Assembly: GCA_050248795.1 (NCBI GenBank)
Contig: JBFWRS010000024.1
Location: forward strand, 1-59,629
DNA: 59,629 nt
Direction of reading: 5' to 3'
Origin: CAZTDU01 sp050248795
GTDB taxonomy: Bacteria > Pseudomonadota > Gammaproteobacteria > Burkholderiales > SG8-39
The notes beneath the pieces are model-generated. The model worked only from the letters and a program-made list of their open reading frames with translations. It did no database searches and was not told the origin of the DNA. Every line of letters starts with the position of its first letter. Positions within the stretch are counted from its first letter, which is position 1. Made by a program: the position numbers and the translations under genes. Shown here piece by piece: positions 1 to 7,622 of this stretch.

Positions 1-156
1 CACGCGGGTCTGCGGCCCGCGCGAGGCCAGCACCTCGGCGTCCGCGCCGGCCGCGACGATGCGCCCGCCGCTCACCGCCAGCGCCGCCACCGTGCGGCTC
101 GACGCGTCCAGCGTATGGATGCGACCGTTGTGAAGTATCAGTTCAGCTGCTGCCAC
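1..156 (-). CDS. Amidohydrolase, N-terminal fragment (runs off window)
   Basis: Only the first 52 codons are present; the gene continues beyond base 1. The fragment starts at a GTG (154-156) and contains an ELILHNGRIHTLD segment followed by AVSGGRIVAAG, the N-terminal beta-sandwich signature of metal-dependent amidohydrolases, most like the YtcJ/imidazolonepropionase-related branch. The metal-binding HxH lies downstream and is not in view, so substrate and activity cannot be judged. It is divergent from the SDR gene, with 65 bp between the starts. With the amidase nearby it suggests hydrolysis of C-N bonds belongs to the catabolic cluster, but that is inference. Confidence 0.7.
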   Translation of the reverse strand, partial: MAAAELILHNGRIHTLDASSRTVAALAVSGGRIVAAGADAEVLASRGPQTRV

Positions 157-221
157 GCGCCCTCCCGCATTGCCGAACGGGCCTGGATCGCCCGCTCGCA
201 TTGCGTTCATACTAGCCGACC

Positions 222-977
222 ATGAAACTCGAAAATCGAACTGCAATCGTCACCGGCGCCGGCGGCGGCATCGGCAAGGCCATTGCCGCGGCGTTCGCAG
301 CCGAGGGCGCGCGGGTCGTCATCGCCGACCTGAAGAACGCCGTTGCTGCGGCGGAAGAGATCGCCGCGAGCGGCGCCGCGGTGCGCGGCATTGCCTGCGA
401 CGTGGCGAGCGAGGCCGATTGCGCCCGCCTGGCCGATTTCACGCAGCAGGCCTTCGGCGGCGCGGACATCCTGGTGAACAACGCGGCGATATTCGCCGCG
501 CTGAAGCCCAAGCCGTTCCACGAGATTTCCGCGGACGAATGGCGCCGCGTCATGGAAGTCAACACGCTCGGCCCGTTCCTCAGCGCGAAGGCGCTCTACC
601 CGCTGCTGAAGCGCTCGCCTGCGGCGCGCATCGTCAACATTTCCTCGGGCGTGGCCTTCAAGGGCAATCCGCTCTACCTGCACTACGTCGCCAGCAAGGG
701 CGCGGTGCTGTCGATGACGCGCGCGATGGCGCGCGAAATGGGCGCGGACGGCATCCTGGTCAACGGCATCGCGCCGGGTTTCACGCTGTCGGAAGGCGTG
801 GCGGCAAATACCGAGCTGATTGCCGGCGCGCGCGCACCGTCGCTGGCCGGCCGCGTCATCGGCCGCGACATGTATCCGGCGGACCTGGTGGGCGCGGCGG
901 TGTTCTTCGCCGGCCCGGATTCGGCGTTCATCACCGGGCAGACGCTGGTGGTGGACGGCGGCGCCTACTTCCACTGA
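222..977 (+). CDS. SDR-family NAD(P)-dependent oxidoreductase
   Basis: 251-residue classical short-chain dehydrogenase/reductase. The N-terminal cofactor motif TGAGGGIG (about residues 11-18), the NNAA motif, the catalytic Ser in NISSG and the YVASK catalytic Tyr-Lys pair are all intact, and the C-terminus ends in the usual VDGG segment. Length is normal for the family. D at the end of beta-2 (VVIADLK) favours NAD over NADP. Substrate is not readable from sequence. Next to a ring-hydroxylating dioxygenase it could act as a cis-dihydrodiol dehydrogenase, which is inference. It is convergent with the amidase, with 17 bp between the stops. Confidence 0.88.
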   Translation: MKLENRTAIVTGAGGGIGKAIAAAFAAEGARVVIADLKNAVAAAEEIAASGAAVRGIACDVASEADCARLADFTQQAFGGADILVNNAAIFAALKPKPFHEISADEWRRVMEVNTLGPFLSAKALYPLLKRSPAARIVNISSGVAFKGNPLYLHYVASKGAVLSMTRAMAREMGADGILVNGIAPGFTLSEGVAANTELIAGARAPSLAGRVIGRDMYPADLVGAAVFFAGPDSAFITGQTLVVDGGAYFH

Positions 978-994
978 CGCCCGCGTTGTCGCGC

Positions 995-2422
995 TCAGCG
1001 CGCGGCAGGCGGAACCGGAAAGCCGAGCGCCAGCAGCGCTTCCAGCCTGGCCGCAAGCGCGAGCAGTTGCGCGTCCGCGTACCAGCGCCCGACCAGCTGG
1101 ATTCCCACCGGCAGGCCGTCGCGCGTGAAGCCGACGGGCAGGCTCAACGCCGGATGGCCGGTCAGGTTGAACAGGTTCAGGTACGGCGCCCAGGCCTCGC
1201 GCGGGTCGCCCGCCTCCTTGCCGTCGATGCGGATCGGCTCGGTGGCGCCGTGCGACACCGACAGCGGCGCGCACGCGGTCACCGGCGTGGCCAGCCATTC
1301 GTGCTTCGCAAACCAGCCCTGCACCGCGCGAAAGTACGCCGTGCGCCGGTAGGTGGCGGCGAGCAGTTGCTGGCCCGACAGCGCGCCGCCGGCGCGTATG
1401 CCCTCGACGAACCCCGGGTCGAGCCTGTCTGCAACCTTGTCGATGGTGGCAAAGTAGCGCGCGGCCCAGTTCGACTGCTGCAGCACGCGCCAGGCTGCGT
1501 CGGCGGGTTCCAGCTTCTCGTCCAGCGTCTCGACCAGCGCGCCCTCGGCCGCGAGCCGCGCCAGCGCCTGTTCGCACAGCGCGCGGATTTCATCCTCCAG
1601 CAGCGCGTTGCCAAGCAGCGGCCGCCAGGCGATGCGCGCGCCCTTCAGTTCGAAGGGCGCGGCGAGCGTGTCCGCCGCGCGCGGCGCCGGCACGGCGATC
1701 GAATGCGGGTCGGCCTGGTGAGGGCCCGCCATCGCGTCCAGCATCAATGCGGCGTCGGCGACGTTGCGCGACATCACGCCGAGGTGGATGAAGTTGTTGA
1801 AGCCGTCGGGCACCTGGTTGTGCGGCACCAGGCCAAGCGTCGGCTTCATGCCGACGATGCCGCAGCAGGCCGCCGGCAGCCGCGTCGAGGCGCCCGCGTC
1901 GGTGGCGAGCGACAGCGGCCCCATGCCGGCGGCGACCGCGACCGCCGAGCCGCCGCTGGAGCCCCCCGGCGTGCGCTCCGTGTTCCACGGATTGCGCGTA
2001 ATGCCGGTAAGCGGCGAGTCGGTGAGCAGCTTGAAGGCGAATTCCGGCGTCGTCGTCTTGCCGACCAGTACCGCGCCGGCAGCCGTCAGGCGCGCGACCG
2101 CGACCGCGTCTGCATCGGGCACGTTGTCCGCCATCAGGCGCGAGCCCCAGGTGGTGCGCACGCCTTTGGTGTTGATGATGTCCTTCACCGAGACGGGTAC
2201 GCCGGCGAGCGGCCCCACCGTCTCGCCGCGTCCTATCGCCGCATCCACTGCCGCGGCCTGCGCCAGTGCCTCGTCCTCGCACACCGTGACGAAGGCGTTG
2301 AGCGAAGCTTGCAGGCGCCGGATGCGCGCCAGGCACTCGCTGGTCGCGGCTACCGCGGTGGTCTCGCCCGAGCGCACGCGCGCGGCGAGTTCGCCTGCTG
2401 AGGTGAATGCCGTATCGTTCAT
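995..2422 (-). CDS. Amidase signature (AS) family amidase
   Basis: 475-residue AS-family serine hydrolase that cleaves carboxamides to acid and amine or ammonia. The Ser-cisSer-Lys triad is complete and correctly spaced: Lys80 in GVPVSVKD, Ser155 in TPGGSSGGS and Ser179 in TDAGASTRLPA, giving the 75 and 24 residue spacing of the family. The GMKPT segment that follows is also typical. There is no GatA-like context (no gatB or gatC), so this is a catabolic amidase rather than the tRNA amidotransferase. It is divergent from marR with 53 bp between starts and could be under MarR control. Substrate unknown; an aromatic or aliphatic amide feeding the neighbouring oxygenase is a guess. Confidence 0.9.
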   Translation of the reverse strand: MNDTAFTSAGELAARVRSGETTAVAATSECLARIRRLQASLNAFVTVCEDEALAQAAAVDAAIGRGETVGPLAGVPVSVKDIINTKGVRTTWGSRLMADNVPDADAVAVARLTAAGAVLVGKTTTPEFAFKLLTDSPLTGITRNPWNTERTPGGSSGGSAVAVAAGMGPLSLATDAGASTRLPAACCGIVGMKPTLGLVPHNQVPDGFNNFIHLGVMSRNVADAALMLDAMAGPHQADPHSIAVPAPRAADTLAAPFELKGARIAWRPLLGNALLEDEIRALCEQALARLAAEGALVETLDEKLEPADAAWRVLQQSNWAARYFATIDKVADRLDPGFVEGIRAGGALSGQQLLAATYRRTAYFRAVQGWFAKHEWLATPVTACAPLSVSHGATEPIRIDGKEAGDPREAWAPYLNLFNLTGHPALSLPVGFTRDGLPVGIQLVGRWYADAQLLALAARLEALLALGFPVPPAAR

Positions 2423-2475
2423 TGACTGCCCTTTCGTGACGGCGCACTCGCGCCGGGATAAACTGCGCCGCCCCC

Positions 2476-2964
2476 ATGAGCTCGAGGAAGAACACCGCTG
2501 CCAGCGAGCCGCGCCTGCCGCTGTGGTCGCGCGCCGGCTACCTGGTGCGGCGCGTGCACCAGATCAGCCACGCGCTGTGGGCCGAGGAGCTCGGTCACGC
2601 CAGCGTGACGCCGGTGCAGTACGGCGTGCTGACCGCGCTGTCGGTGCGCGGCGAACGCGACCAGATCACGCTCGCGGAGGACGTCGGCATCGACCGCACC
2701 AATGTCGCCGAGGTGCTGTCGCGGCTGGAAGCGCGCAAGCTGGTGCGCAGGAAACCCAACCCGGCCGACCGGCGCGCGCGCCTCGCTTCGCTGACGCCGA
2801 AGGGGCGCGAGCTGGTTGCCGGACTGTTTCCTTCCATGCAGCGGGCGCAGGATCGCCTGCTCGCCGCGCTGTCGCAAAAGGAGCGCGACCAGTTCATGGC
2901 GACGCTGGTGCGCCTGATCGAGGCGAACCGGGAGCTAGGCCGCAACATGCTGCGGGGAGACTAG
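2476..2964 (+). CDS. MarR-family transcriptional regulator
   Basis: 162 residues with the MarR winged-helix layout: an N-terminal dimerisation helix, a recognition region (ITLAEDVGIDRTNVAEVLSRL, about residues 66-86) and the wing with the typical RRKPNPADRRAR pattern, then a long C-terminal helix. MarR proteins of this kind usually repress adjacent genes and release DNA on binding an aromatic ligand. It lies between the divergent amidase and the convergent oxygenase beta subunit, which makes it the likely regulator of the aromatic cluster. I did not find a convincing operator palindrome. Confidence 0.9.
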   Translation: MSSRKNTAASEPRLPLWSRAGYLVRRVHQISHALWAEELGHASVTPVQYGVLTALSVRGERDQITLAEDVGIDRTNVAEVLSRLEARKLVRRKPNPADRRARLASLTPKGRELVAGLFPSMQRAQDRLLAALSQKERDQFMATLVRLIEANRELGRNMLRGD

Positions 2965-2989
2965 GCCGGGTACCCCGGACCGGGTACCG

Positions 2990-3499
2990 CTAGACGGGAT
3001 AAACAAGGTCGTTCGCGATCAGCACCGTCTCGTAGATGCACTGCCGCTCCTTCAGCAGCAGCCTGCCGCCCTCGCGCACGAAGGTATCGTAGTAGCGGCC
3101 GGACTGCTGGATCGTCGTCGGGCCGTCCACCAGCGTCTGCAGCAGCAGGTAGTTCGACTGCGCCTTGACCGCGCCGCCCTCGGCCGAGAGCACGCGCACG
3201 TTGCTGACGAAATGCTGCAGGTAGCGCGGCGCGAACATCTGCGTGTTGCGGATCGCGAAGGCGCGGTCGCGCATCATCGCCTTGCTGTCGGCGTAGACCA
3301 GTCCGACCGGCAGCCCGGCATCCGCGTTCTCGCGCGCGGTGATGCGGTAGACCGCGTCCTCGGTGAAGAAGTCCGGCCACTCGTCGAGCGCGCCGCGATC
3401 GAGCACATGGCAGTACTCGGCGTGAAACTCCTCGATCTCCAGGCGCAGCTCGCGCACGCTCTTCGGGTCCGCGGCCGGCATGTCGTAGCCCGGGTACAT
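2990..3499 (-). CDS. Ring-hydroxylating dioxygenase, beta subunit
   Basis: 169-residue protein of the SnoaL/NTF2-like fold that forms the structural beta subunit of alpha3-beta3 Rieske oxygenases. It has the N-terminal acidic helix (LRLEIEEFHAEYCHVLDR), the EWPDFFTEDAVYRI segment and the C-terminal KERQCIYETVLI strand typical of AndAd/NagH/BenB-type subunits. Length matches the anthranilate and salicylate oxygenase small subunits (about 160-170). The ATG overlaps the TGA of the alpha gene by one base, so the two are translationally coupled. Final gene of the operon; convergent with marR. Confidence 0.9.
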   Translation of the reverse strand: MYPGYDMPAADPKSVRELRLEIEEFHAEYCHVLDRGALDEWPDFFTEDAVYRITARENADAGLPVGLVYADSKAMMRDRAFAIRNTQMFAPRYLQHFVSNVRVLSAEGGAVKAQSNYLLLQTLVDGPTTIQQSGRYYDTFVREGGRLLLKERQCIYETVLIANDLVYPV

Positions 3500-4800
3500 C
3501 AGAGCCCCATCTCGGTGCGGTAGTAACGGAACATCGCGCGGATCGCCGCTTCGTCGATCAGCGAGTTAGTGCTGCCCTCGGTCGTGCCGCCGAGCTTGAG
3601 GATCCCCTCGCCGGTCGACGAGCGGCGCACGCCCTCCTGCATGAACTTGATCGCCTCGTTGTCCTCCAGCCCGAGAAACCCGGACGGCCCCATGAGGTTG
3701 CCCTGGCGCAGCCGGTGCTGCGTCATCTCCTCGGTGTCGTCCTCGTAGCCGAACATCGTCCACAGCATGATCATGCTGTGCGGGCCGTTCGGGACGATGT
3801 GCCGCACGCCCAGCGTGTTCAGCTCGCGCTGCACGATGAGGTTCGGCCAGATCGTCTGCATGGTCACCGACCAGGGCGAGTCGAACTCGCGCACGTATTC
3901 GAGGAAGCGGCCGTCGGCGAGCTTGAAATCCTCGCGGAAGGCGCGCATCTCCTTCTTCGACGATTCGTCCAGCACCGAATCGACGTTGTCGGGCTTGGCC
4001 GAGGCCATCGTGCCGTGGCGGCCCTGCGGATCGGCGATCATCGCCGACTTGCTGCCCGCAACCACCAGACCGAAGGTGACGAGGAACGAGTGCAGCAGCG
4101 TCGCGTGGTACGGGTCCTTCAGGTTCTCGTGGTACAGCTTCCAGTTGCCCGGCAGCTCGTTGCGGTAGTAGCCGAGGATCTTCAGCTTCTTCCTGCCGAA
4201 GACGACGTCGAAGTCCTTGCGGATCTCGGGCGTCAGGTATTCGGCGACCGGCTCGATGTCATCCGCGTAGGACGCGAACACAACGCCGTTGTAGACCTCG
4301 ACCTTGAGCTTCTTCAGGCCGTGGTCGGCGTTCTTGAAGTCCTTGGGCATGCCGCCGCCGACGCCCTTAAGGCCGCGCTTGAAGGGAATTCCCTGCAGGT
4401 TGCCCACCAGGTCGTAGGACCAGTTGTGGTACGGACAGACGAATTCCTTTGCGTTGCCACGGTGCTGGCGGCAGAACTCGACGCCGCGGTGCGCGCAGCG
4501 GTTCTCGAACACGTGCACGCTGCCGTCGGTATTGCGCGACACCACCACCGGCGTCGGCCCGACGAATGAGCGCTTGTAGTCTCCGGGGTTGGCCACCTCG
4601 GCTTCCAGCGCGACATAGTTCCACGTGCGGCCATGGAAGATGCGCTCGACCTCGCGCTGGTAGATCTCCGGGCTGGTATAGATCCAGTCCGGCACCACGC
4701 TGTTGCCCGCGGCAGGCCACTTGAATTCGCCGCCGCCGTTGCGCGGCTCTTCCTTGGCAAAAGTGCCTGGTTCACCGATCACTGTGTTTGCGCTGTACAT
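3499..4800 (-). CDS. Ring-hydroxylating dioxygenase, alpha subunit (anthranilate/salicylate-oxygenase type)
   Basis: 433-residue catalytic subunit. The Rieske [2Fe-2S] ligands are Cys102, His104, Cys122 and His125 (CxH-x17-CxxH). The mononuclear iron site begins with Asp229 (bridging), His232 and His237 in ENLKDPYHATLLHSF, a string I associate with AndAc (anthranilate 1,2-dioxygenase) and NagG (salicylate 5-hydroxylase) rather than benzoate or naphthalene enzymes. The start is set at ATG 4798-4800; the frame is open further upstream but that part runs into the reductase gene. Electrons should come from the Rieske ferredoxin and FAD reductase encoded just upstream. A carboxylated aromatic is likely but the exact substrate is not determinable here. 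Confidence 0.93.
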   Translation of the reverse strand: MYSANTVIGEPGTFAKEEPRNGGGEFKWPAAGNSVVPDWIYTSPEIYQREVERIFHGRTWNYVALEAEVANPGDYKRSFVGPTPVVVSRNTDGSVHVFENRCAHRGVEFCRQHRGNAKEFVCPYHNWSYDLVGNLQGIPFKRGLKGVGGGMPKDFKNADHGLKKLKVEVYNGVVFASYADDIEPVAEYLTPEIRKDFDVVFGRKKLKILGYYRNELPGNWKLYHENLKDPYHATLLHSFLVTFGLVVAGSKSAMIADPQGRHGTMASAKPDNVDSVLDESSKKEMRAFREDFKLADGRFLEYVREFDSPWSVTMQTIWPNLIVQRELNTLGVRHIVPNGPHSMIMLWTMFGYEDDTEEMTQHRLRQGNLMGPSGFLGLEDNEAIKFMQEGVRRSSTGEGILKLGGTTEGSTNSLIDEAAIRAMFRYYRTEMGL

Positions 4801-4832
4801 GCTTCCTCCGGTCTGCCCCGTTGGGTGTGGAA

Positions 4833-6080
4833 TCAGGCGGCCGCGCGTTCTGCGGCCAGGTCCTTGAGCTTGGTTCGCGCATCTGCCAGCGCCGCTGCGG
4901 CGACCGGCGTGCGAGCCTCGATGAGCCTGCGCGCCATGCGGATCTCGCCGCCGGCGTTGAAGGCGGTCGCGCAGGCGATGCGCTCGCCGACAAGCGAGAA
5001 CGCGACTGCACGCCCGCTCGCCGGATCGCCGCGCCACACCGTGCGCGCGCCGGGTTCGGGCAGGCCTGCCACCTGCATGTTGACGCCGTGCTGGTCGGAC
5101 CAGAACCACGGCACCTCTGCGTACGGCGCGGGCGTGCCCGCGATGTTCTTCGCCACCGCGATCGCCTGGTTCTGCGCGTTCTGCCAGGATTCCAGGCGTA
5201 CGCGCCGGCCGAGCAGCGGGTTGTAGTGGCTGGTGACGTCACCGGCCGCCCAGATGCGCTCGACCGTGGTGCGGCCGAATTCGTCGGTGACGATGCCGTC
5301 CGCGGACGCCGCGCCGGCCATCTCGGCGAGTTCGGTGTTGGGGATGATGCCGATGCCGATGACGACCACGTCTGCCGGTACCCGCGTGCCGTCGGCGAGC
5401 GCCACCGCCGACACGCGCCTGCCGCCTGCTGCAGGCTGCAGCGCGGACACCGCGGCACCCAGCCGCACGTCGACGCCATGCGCGCGGTGCAGGCGCTCCA
5501 CCACTGCGGCGATGTCGGCCGGCAGCGCGCGCTCCAGCAGCGCGGGCTGGCGCTCGAGCACGCACACCGAAAGCCCGCGCTTCACCGCGGTGGAGGCCAC
5601 CTCCAGGCCGATGAACCCGCCGCCGATCACGACCATGCGCCTGCCGGGCTGGAGTTCTTCCGCGAGGCGCCTGCTGTCCGCGATGGTGCGCAGGTAGTGC
5701 ACGCCCTCGAGCGTGTCGTCGGCGCCCGGCAGCGGCCGCACCCGGCTGCCGGTGGCGAGTACGAGGTGCTCGTATTCCAGACGCGCGCCGCTGTCCAGCA
5801 GCACGCTGCGGCTCGCCGGTGCGATCGCCTGCGCGCGCACGCCGGTAAGAAGCTCGATGTCCTTGCCGCGCCAGTACTCGCGCGGGTGCAGCCGGGTGGA
5901 CTCGGCGGCCTCGTCTCCCGCCAGCACGCCCTTGGAAAGCGGCGGCCGCTCGTAGGGCGGCTCGGGCTCGTCGCCGACCAGCGCGATCGCGCCTGCGTGC
6001 CCCGCCGCGCGCAGCGCCTCGGCGGCACGGCCGCCGGCCTGCCCGGCGCCGATGATGAGGATGCGACCGTGGCTGCCCAC
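4833..6080 (-). CDS. FAD-dependent ferredoxin reductase of the oxygenase system
   Basis: 415-residue NAD(P)H:ferredoxin reductase of the AndAa/BphA4/rubredoxin-reductase family. It has an FAD-binding GAGQAGG motif at residues 10-16, PYERPPLSKGVL, a second Rossmann motif VVIGGGFIGLEVA for NAD(H) near residue 155 and the FAD-contacting IWAAGDVTSHYN near residue 285. It carries electrons from NADH to the Rieske ferredoxin, whose stop codon lies only 3 nt upstream of this start. It is separated from the alpha gene by 32 nt. Length and motif order are as expected, with no defect seen. Confidence 0.92.
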   Translation of the reverse strand: MGSHGRILIIGAGQAGGRAAEALRAAGHAGAIALVGDEPEPPYERPPLSKGVLAGDEAAESTRLHPREYWRGKDIELLTGVRAQAIAPASRSVLLDSGARLEYEHLVLATGSRVRPLPGADDTLEGVHYLRTIADSRRLAEELQPGRRMVVIGGGFIGLEVASTAVKRGLSVCVLERQPALLERALPADIAAVVERLHRAHGVDVRLGAAVSALQPAAGGRRVSAVALADGTRVPADVVVIGIGIIPNTELAEMAGAASADGIVTDEFGRTTVERIWAAGDVTSHYNPLLGRRVRLESWQNAQNQAIAVAKNIAGTPAPYAEVPWFWSDQHGVNMQVAGLPEPGARTVWRGDPASGRAVAFSLVGERIACATAFNAGGEIRMARRLIEARTPVAAAALADARTKLKDLAAERAAA

Positions 6081-6083
6081 GCC

Positions 6084-6395
6084 TCAGGCCTCGATGTCGA
6101 CGTAGACCTTGCCCGCCTCGACCTTCACCGGGTAGACCTTCACCGGCTCGGTGACCGGCGCGCACATCGCATTGCCGGTGGCGAGTTCGAAGCGTCCCTG
6201 GTGCAGCGGGCACTCGATGCAGCCGTCCTCGACATAGCCGTCGGACAGCAGTGCGTACTGGTGCGTGCAGACGTTGTGCACGGCATGCAATTCGCCCCCG
6301 CTGCGGCAGACCGCCACCTGCAGCGTGCCGACGGTCACGCCGATTGCTTCGTCATCGCCGATCGCATCCGCATCGGCCACCGCGTGCCAGGCCAT
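6084..6395 (-). CDS. Rieske [2Fe-2S] ferredoxin of the oxygenase system
   Basis: 103-residue Rieske-type ferredoxin. Ligands are Cys43, His45, Cys62 and His65 (CxH-x16-CxxH) in CTHQYALLSDG and ECPLHQGRF, as in AndAb, NagAb and BphA3. It shuttles electrons from the reductase to the oxygenase alpha subunit. The start is ATG 6393-6395 because GGAGGT sits 5 nt before it; two in-frame TTG codons directly upstream would overlap that ribosome site. First gene of the sub-operon driven by the promoter at 6445-6472. Confidence 0.93.
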   Translation of the reverse strand: MAWHAVADADAIGDDEAIGVTVGTLQVAVCRSGGELHAVHNVCTHQYALLSDGYVEDGCIECPLHQGRFELATGNAMCAPVTEPVKVYPVKVEAGKVYVDIEA

Positions 6396-6444
6396 CAACA
6401 ACCTCCGCCTTCCGATAATTGATCAGTGTACCCCGTATTTGCCG

Positions 6445-6472
6445 AATCTAGCATGCGGGGGCGCGCTGTCAA
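6445..6472 (-). promoter_or_regulatory. Strong sigma-70-like promoter before the ferredoxin gene
   Basis: Minus strand: TTGACA (6467-6472), 16 bp spacer, TAGATT (6445-6450). The -35 box is perfect consensus. Predicted transcription start is near 6438, about 40 nt before the ferredoxin ATG. Small palindromes lie just downstream of the -10 (TGATCA at 6420-6425 and TAC-CCC-GTA near 6428-6436) and could be operator parts. This would express ferredoxin, reductase, alpha and beta separately from the upstream ring-cleavage gene. Confidence 0.6.
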
Positions 6473-6482
6473 GTGGGGCGGT

Positions 6483-7553
6483 TCAGGTCCTCGCGCGGCG
6501 CTCCCTTTCCACGTGCATGCGCACCAGGAACAGCAGCAGCGGATGTACCCCCGCGGCGACGATCCCCGGGGCGTCGAAATCGACCAGCATGCGCCGGTGT
6601 TCCGCGCCCAGCCGGTAGCGCGCCGCGTAGGCTCCTGCGTCGGCGAAATAGGCGTCGCGGGCGCCGGGGTCGTTGGCGAGCGCGTGCAGCGCGTCGGTGA
6701 GCTCCGCCAGCTGCGGTGCGATCGACGGGTAGTGCGGCGCCGCAGGCTTGCCCGCGACCGGCGTGATCCAGCCGAGAGACGCATAGTTATGGTGCCAGCT
6801 CGGATCGAGCTGCACGATATCGGGCTTGCGCTCGCCGAGCGCACCCGCGGCCACCGCCCAGCAGCGCAGCTCGATGTTGCCGGTGTCGTCCAGTTCCGCT
6901 TCGTCGTATCCGAGCAGCGACTTCAGGCGCCCTGCCTTCATCGGCTCCAGCGCCGCCTTGTCGAATTCCAGCGCCGGCTGGCTGTAGCGGTCGGTGCCCG
7001 GGAAATGCGACATGCCGCCGCTGGCGACCACCACGCAGCGCAGCCCGAGCAGCGCGACGCCGCGCGCCAGCGCCTGGCCGAACTGGTAGCAGCGCTCCAT
7101 CGTCGGCTGCGGCGGCAGGTACGCGTTCACGTAGACCGGCAGCACCGGCGCATCGCCCAGCCCCAGGTGCGTCATCGGGATGCCGAGCGCGTAGTCGATT
7201 TTCGCCGAGCTGGTGAACGCGGGGTCGAAGCCGGCGCGATAGAGGTCGCGCACGATCGCGAACGCTGCCTCGCTCGCGAGGCGGAAGCGGAACTCGCGCC
7301 CGGCGAACTCGCCATGCCCCTCGCCGCCCACATGCAGCGTGAACGGCGGCGCGCAGTGCTGGAAGAACTGCTGCGCGTGGTCGTTGCCGATGACGATCCA
7401 CAGGTCGGGCGCGAGCGCCTTCAGGCCGGCGCCGATGCGCGCAGCCACCTCCTGCACGCGGGCGATCGTGGCCTTGTCCTCGGTGTCCGGCTGGGTGAAG
7501 AACTGGGGCGCGTGCGGCAGCATCGCGCCGCCGAGGATGTTCGGGATCAGCAT
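6483..7553 (-). CDS. Class III extradiol ring-cleavage dioxygenase, LigB-LigA fusion
   Basis: 356 residues. Residues 1 to about 275 are a LigB-type catalytic domain: candidate Fe(II) ligands are His14 (AMLPHAP), His59 (GNDHAQQFF) and Glu228 (GNIELRCW), and the acid/base His183 lies in SGGMSHFPG. Residues about 285-356 form an all-helical LigA-like domain with the AGVHPLLLFLVRM motif. The fused order (LigB then LigA) recalls gallate dioxygenase, but this protein is shorter. It cleaves a catechol-type ring next to the hydroxyls using O2. The start is ATG 7551-7553 with AAGGAG upstream; an open frame extends further but lies antisense to the aldolase gene. Expected substrate is a protocatechuate-, gallate- or catechol-like diol. 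Confidence 0.88.
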   Translation of the reverse strand: MLIPNILGGAMLPHAPQFFTQPDTEDKATIARVQEVAARIGAGLKALAPDLWIVIGNDHAQQFFQHCAPPFTLHVGGEGHGEFAGREFRFRLASEAAFAIVRDLYRAGFDPAFTSSAKIDYALGIPMTHLGLGDAPVLPVYVNAYLPPQPTMERCYQFGQALARGVALLGLRCVVVASGGMSHFPGTDRYSQPALEFDKAALEPMKAGRLKSLLGYDEAELDDTGNIELRCWAVAAGALGERKPDIVQLDPSWHHNYASLGWITPVAGKPAAPHYPSIAPQLAELTDALHALANDPGARDAYFADAGAYAARYRLGAEHRRMLVDFDAPGIVAAGVHPLLLFLVRMHVERERRART

Positions 7554-7622
7554 TGCGTCTCTCCTTGGGTGCGCGGATGATATCGCGCGATTCGCCCGCC
7601 CACTCACTGGTAGCATCCCGCC

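Noticed and set aside
170..2401. 743-codon plus-strand open frame over the SDR and amidase genes
   Set aside because: Wrong frame of the SDR then antisense to the amidase; Arg/Gly-rich, no motif.
7571..7590. GATATC and TCGCGCGA palindromes between the aldolase and dioxygenase genes as MarR operator
   Set aside because: Too short and too easily found by chance in GC-rich DNA; no matching copy at the marR promoter.
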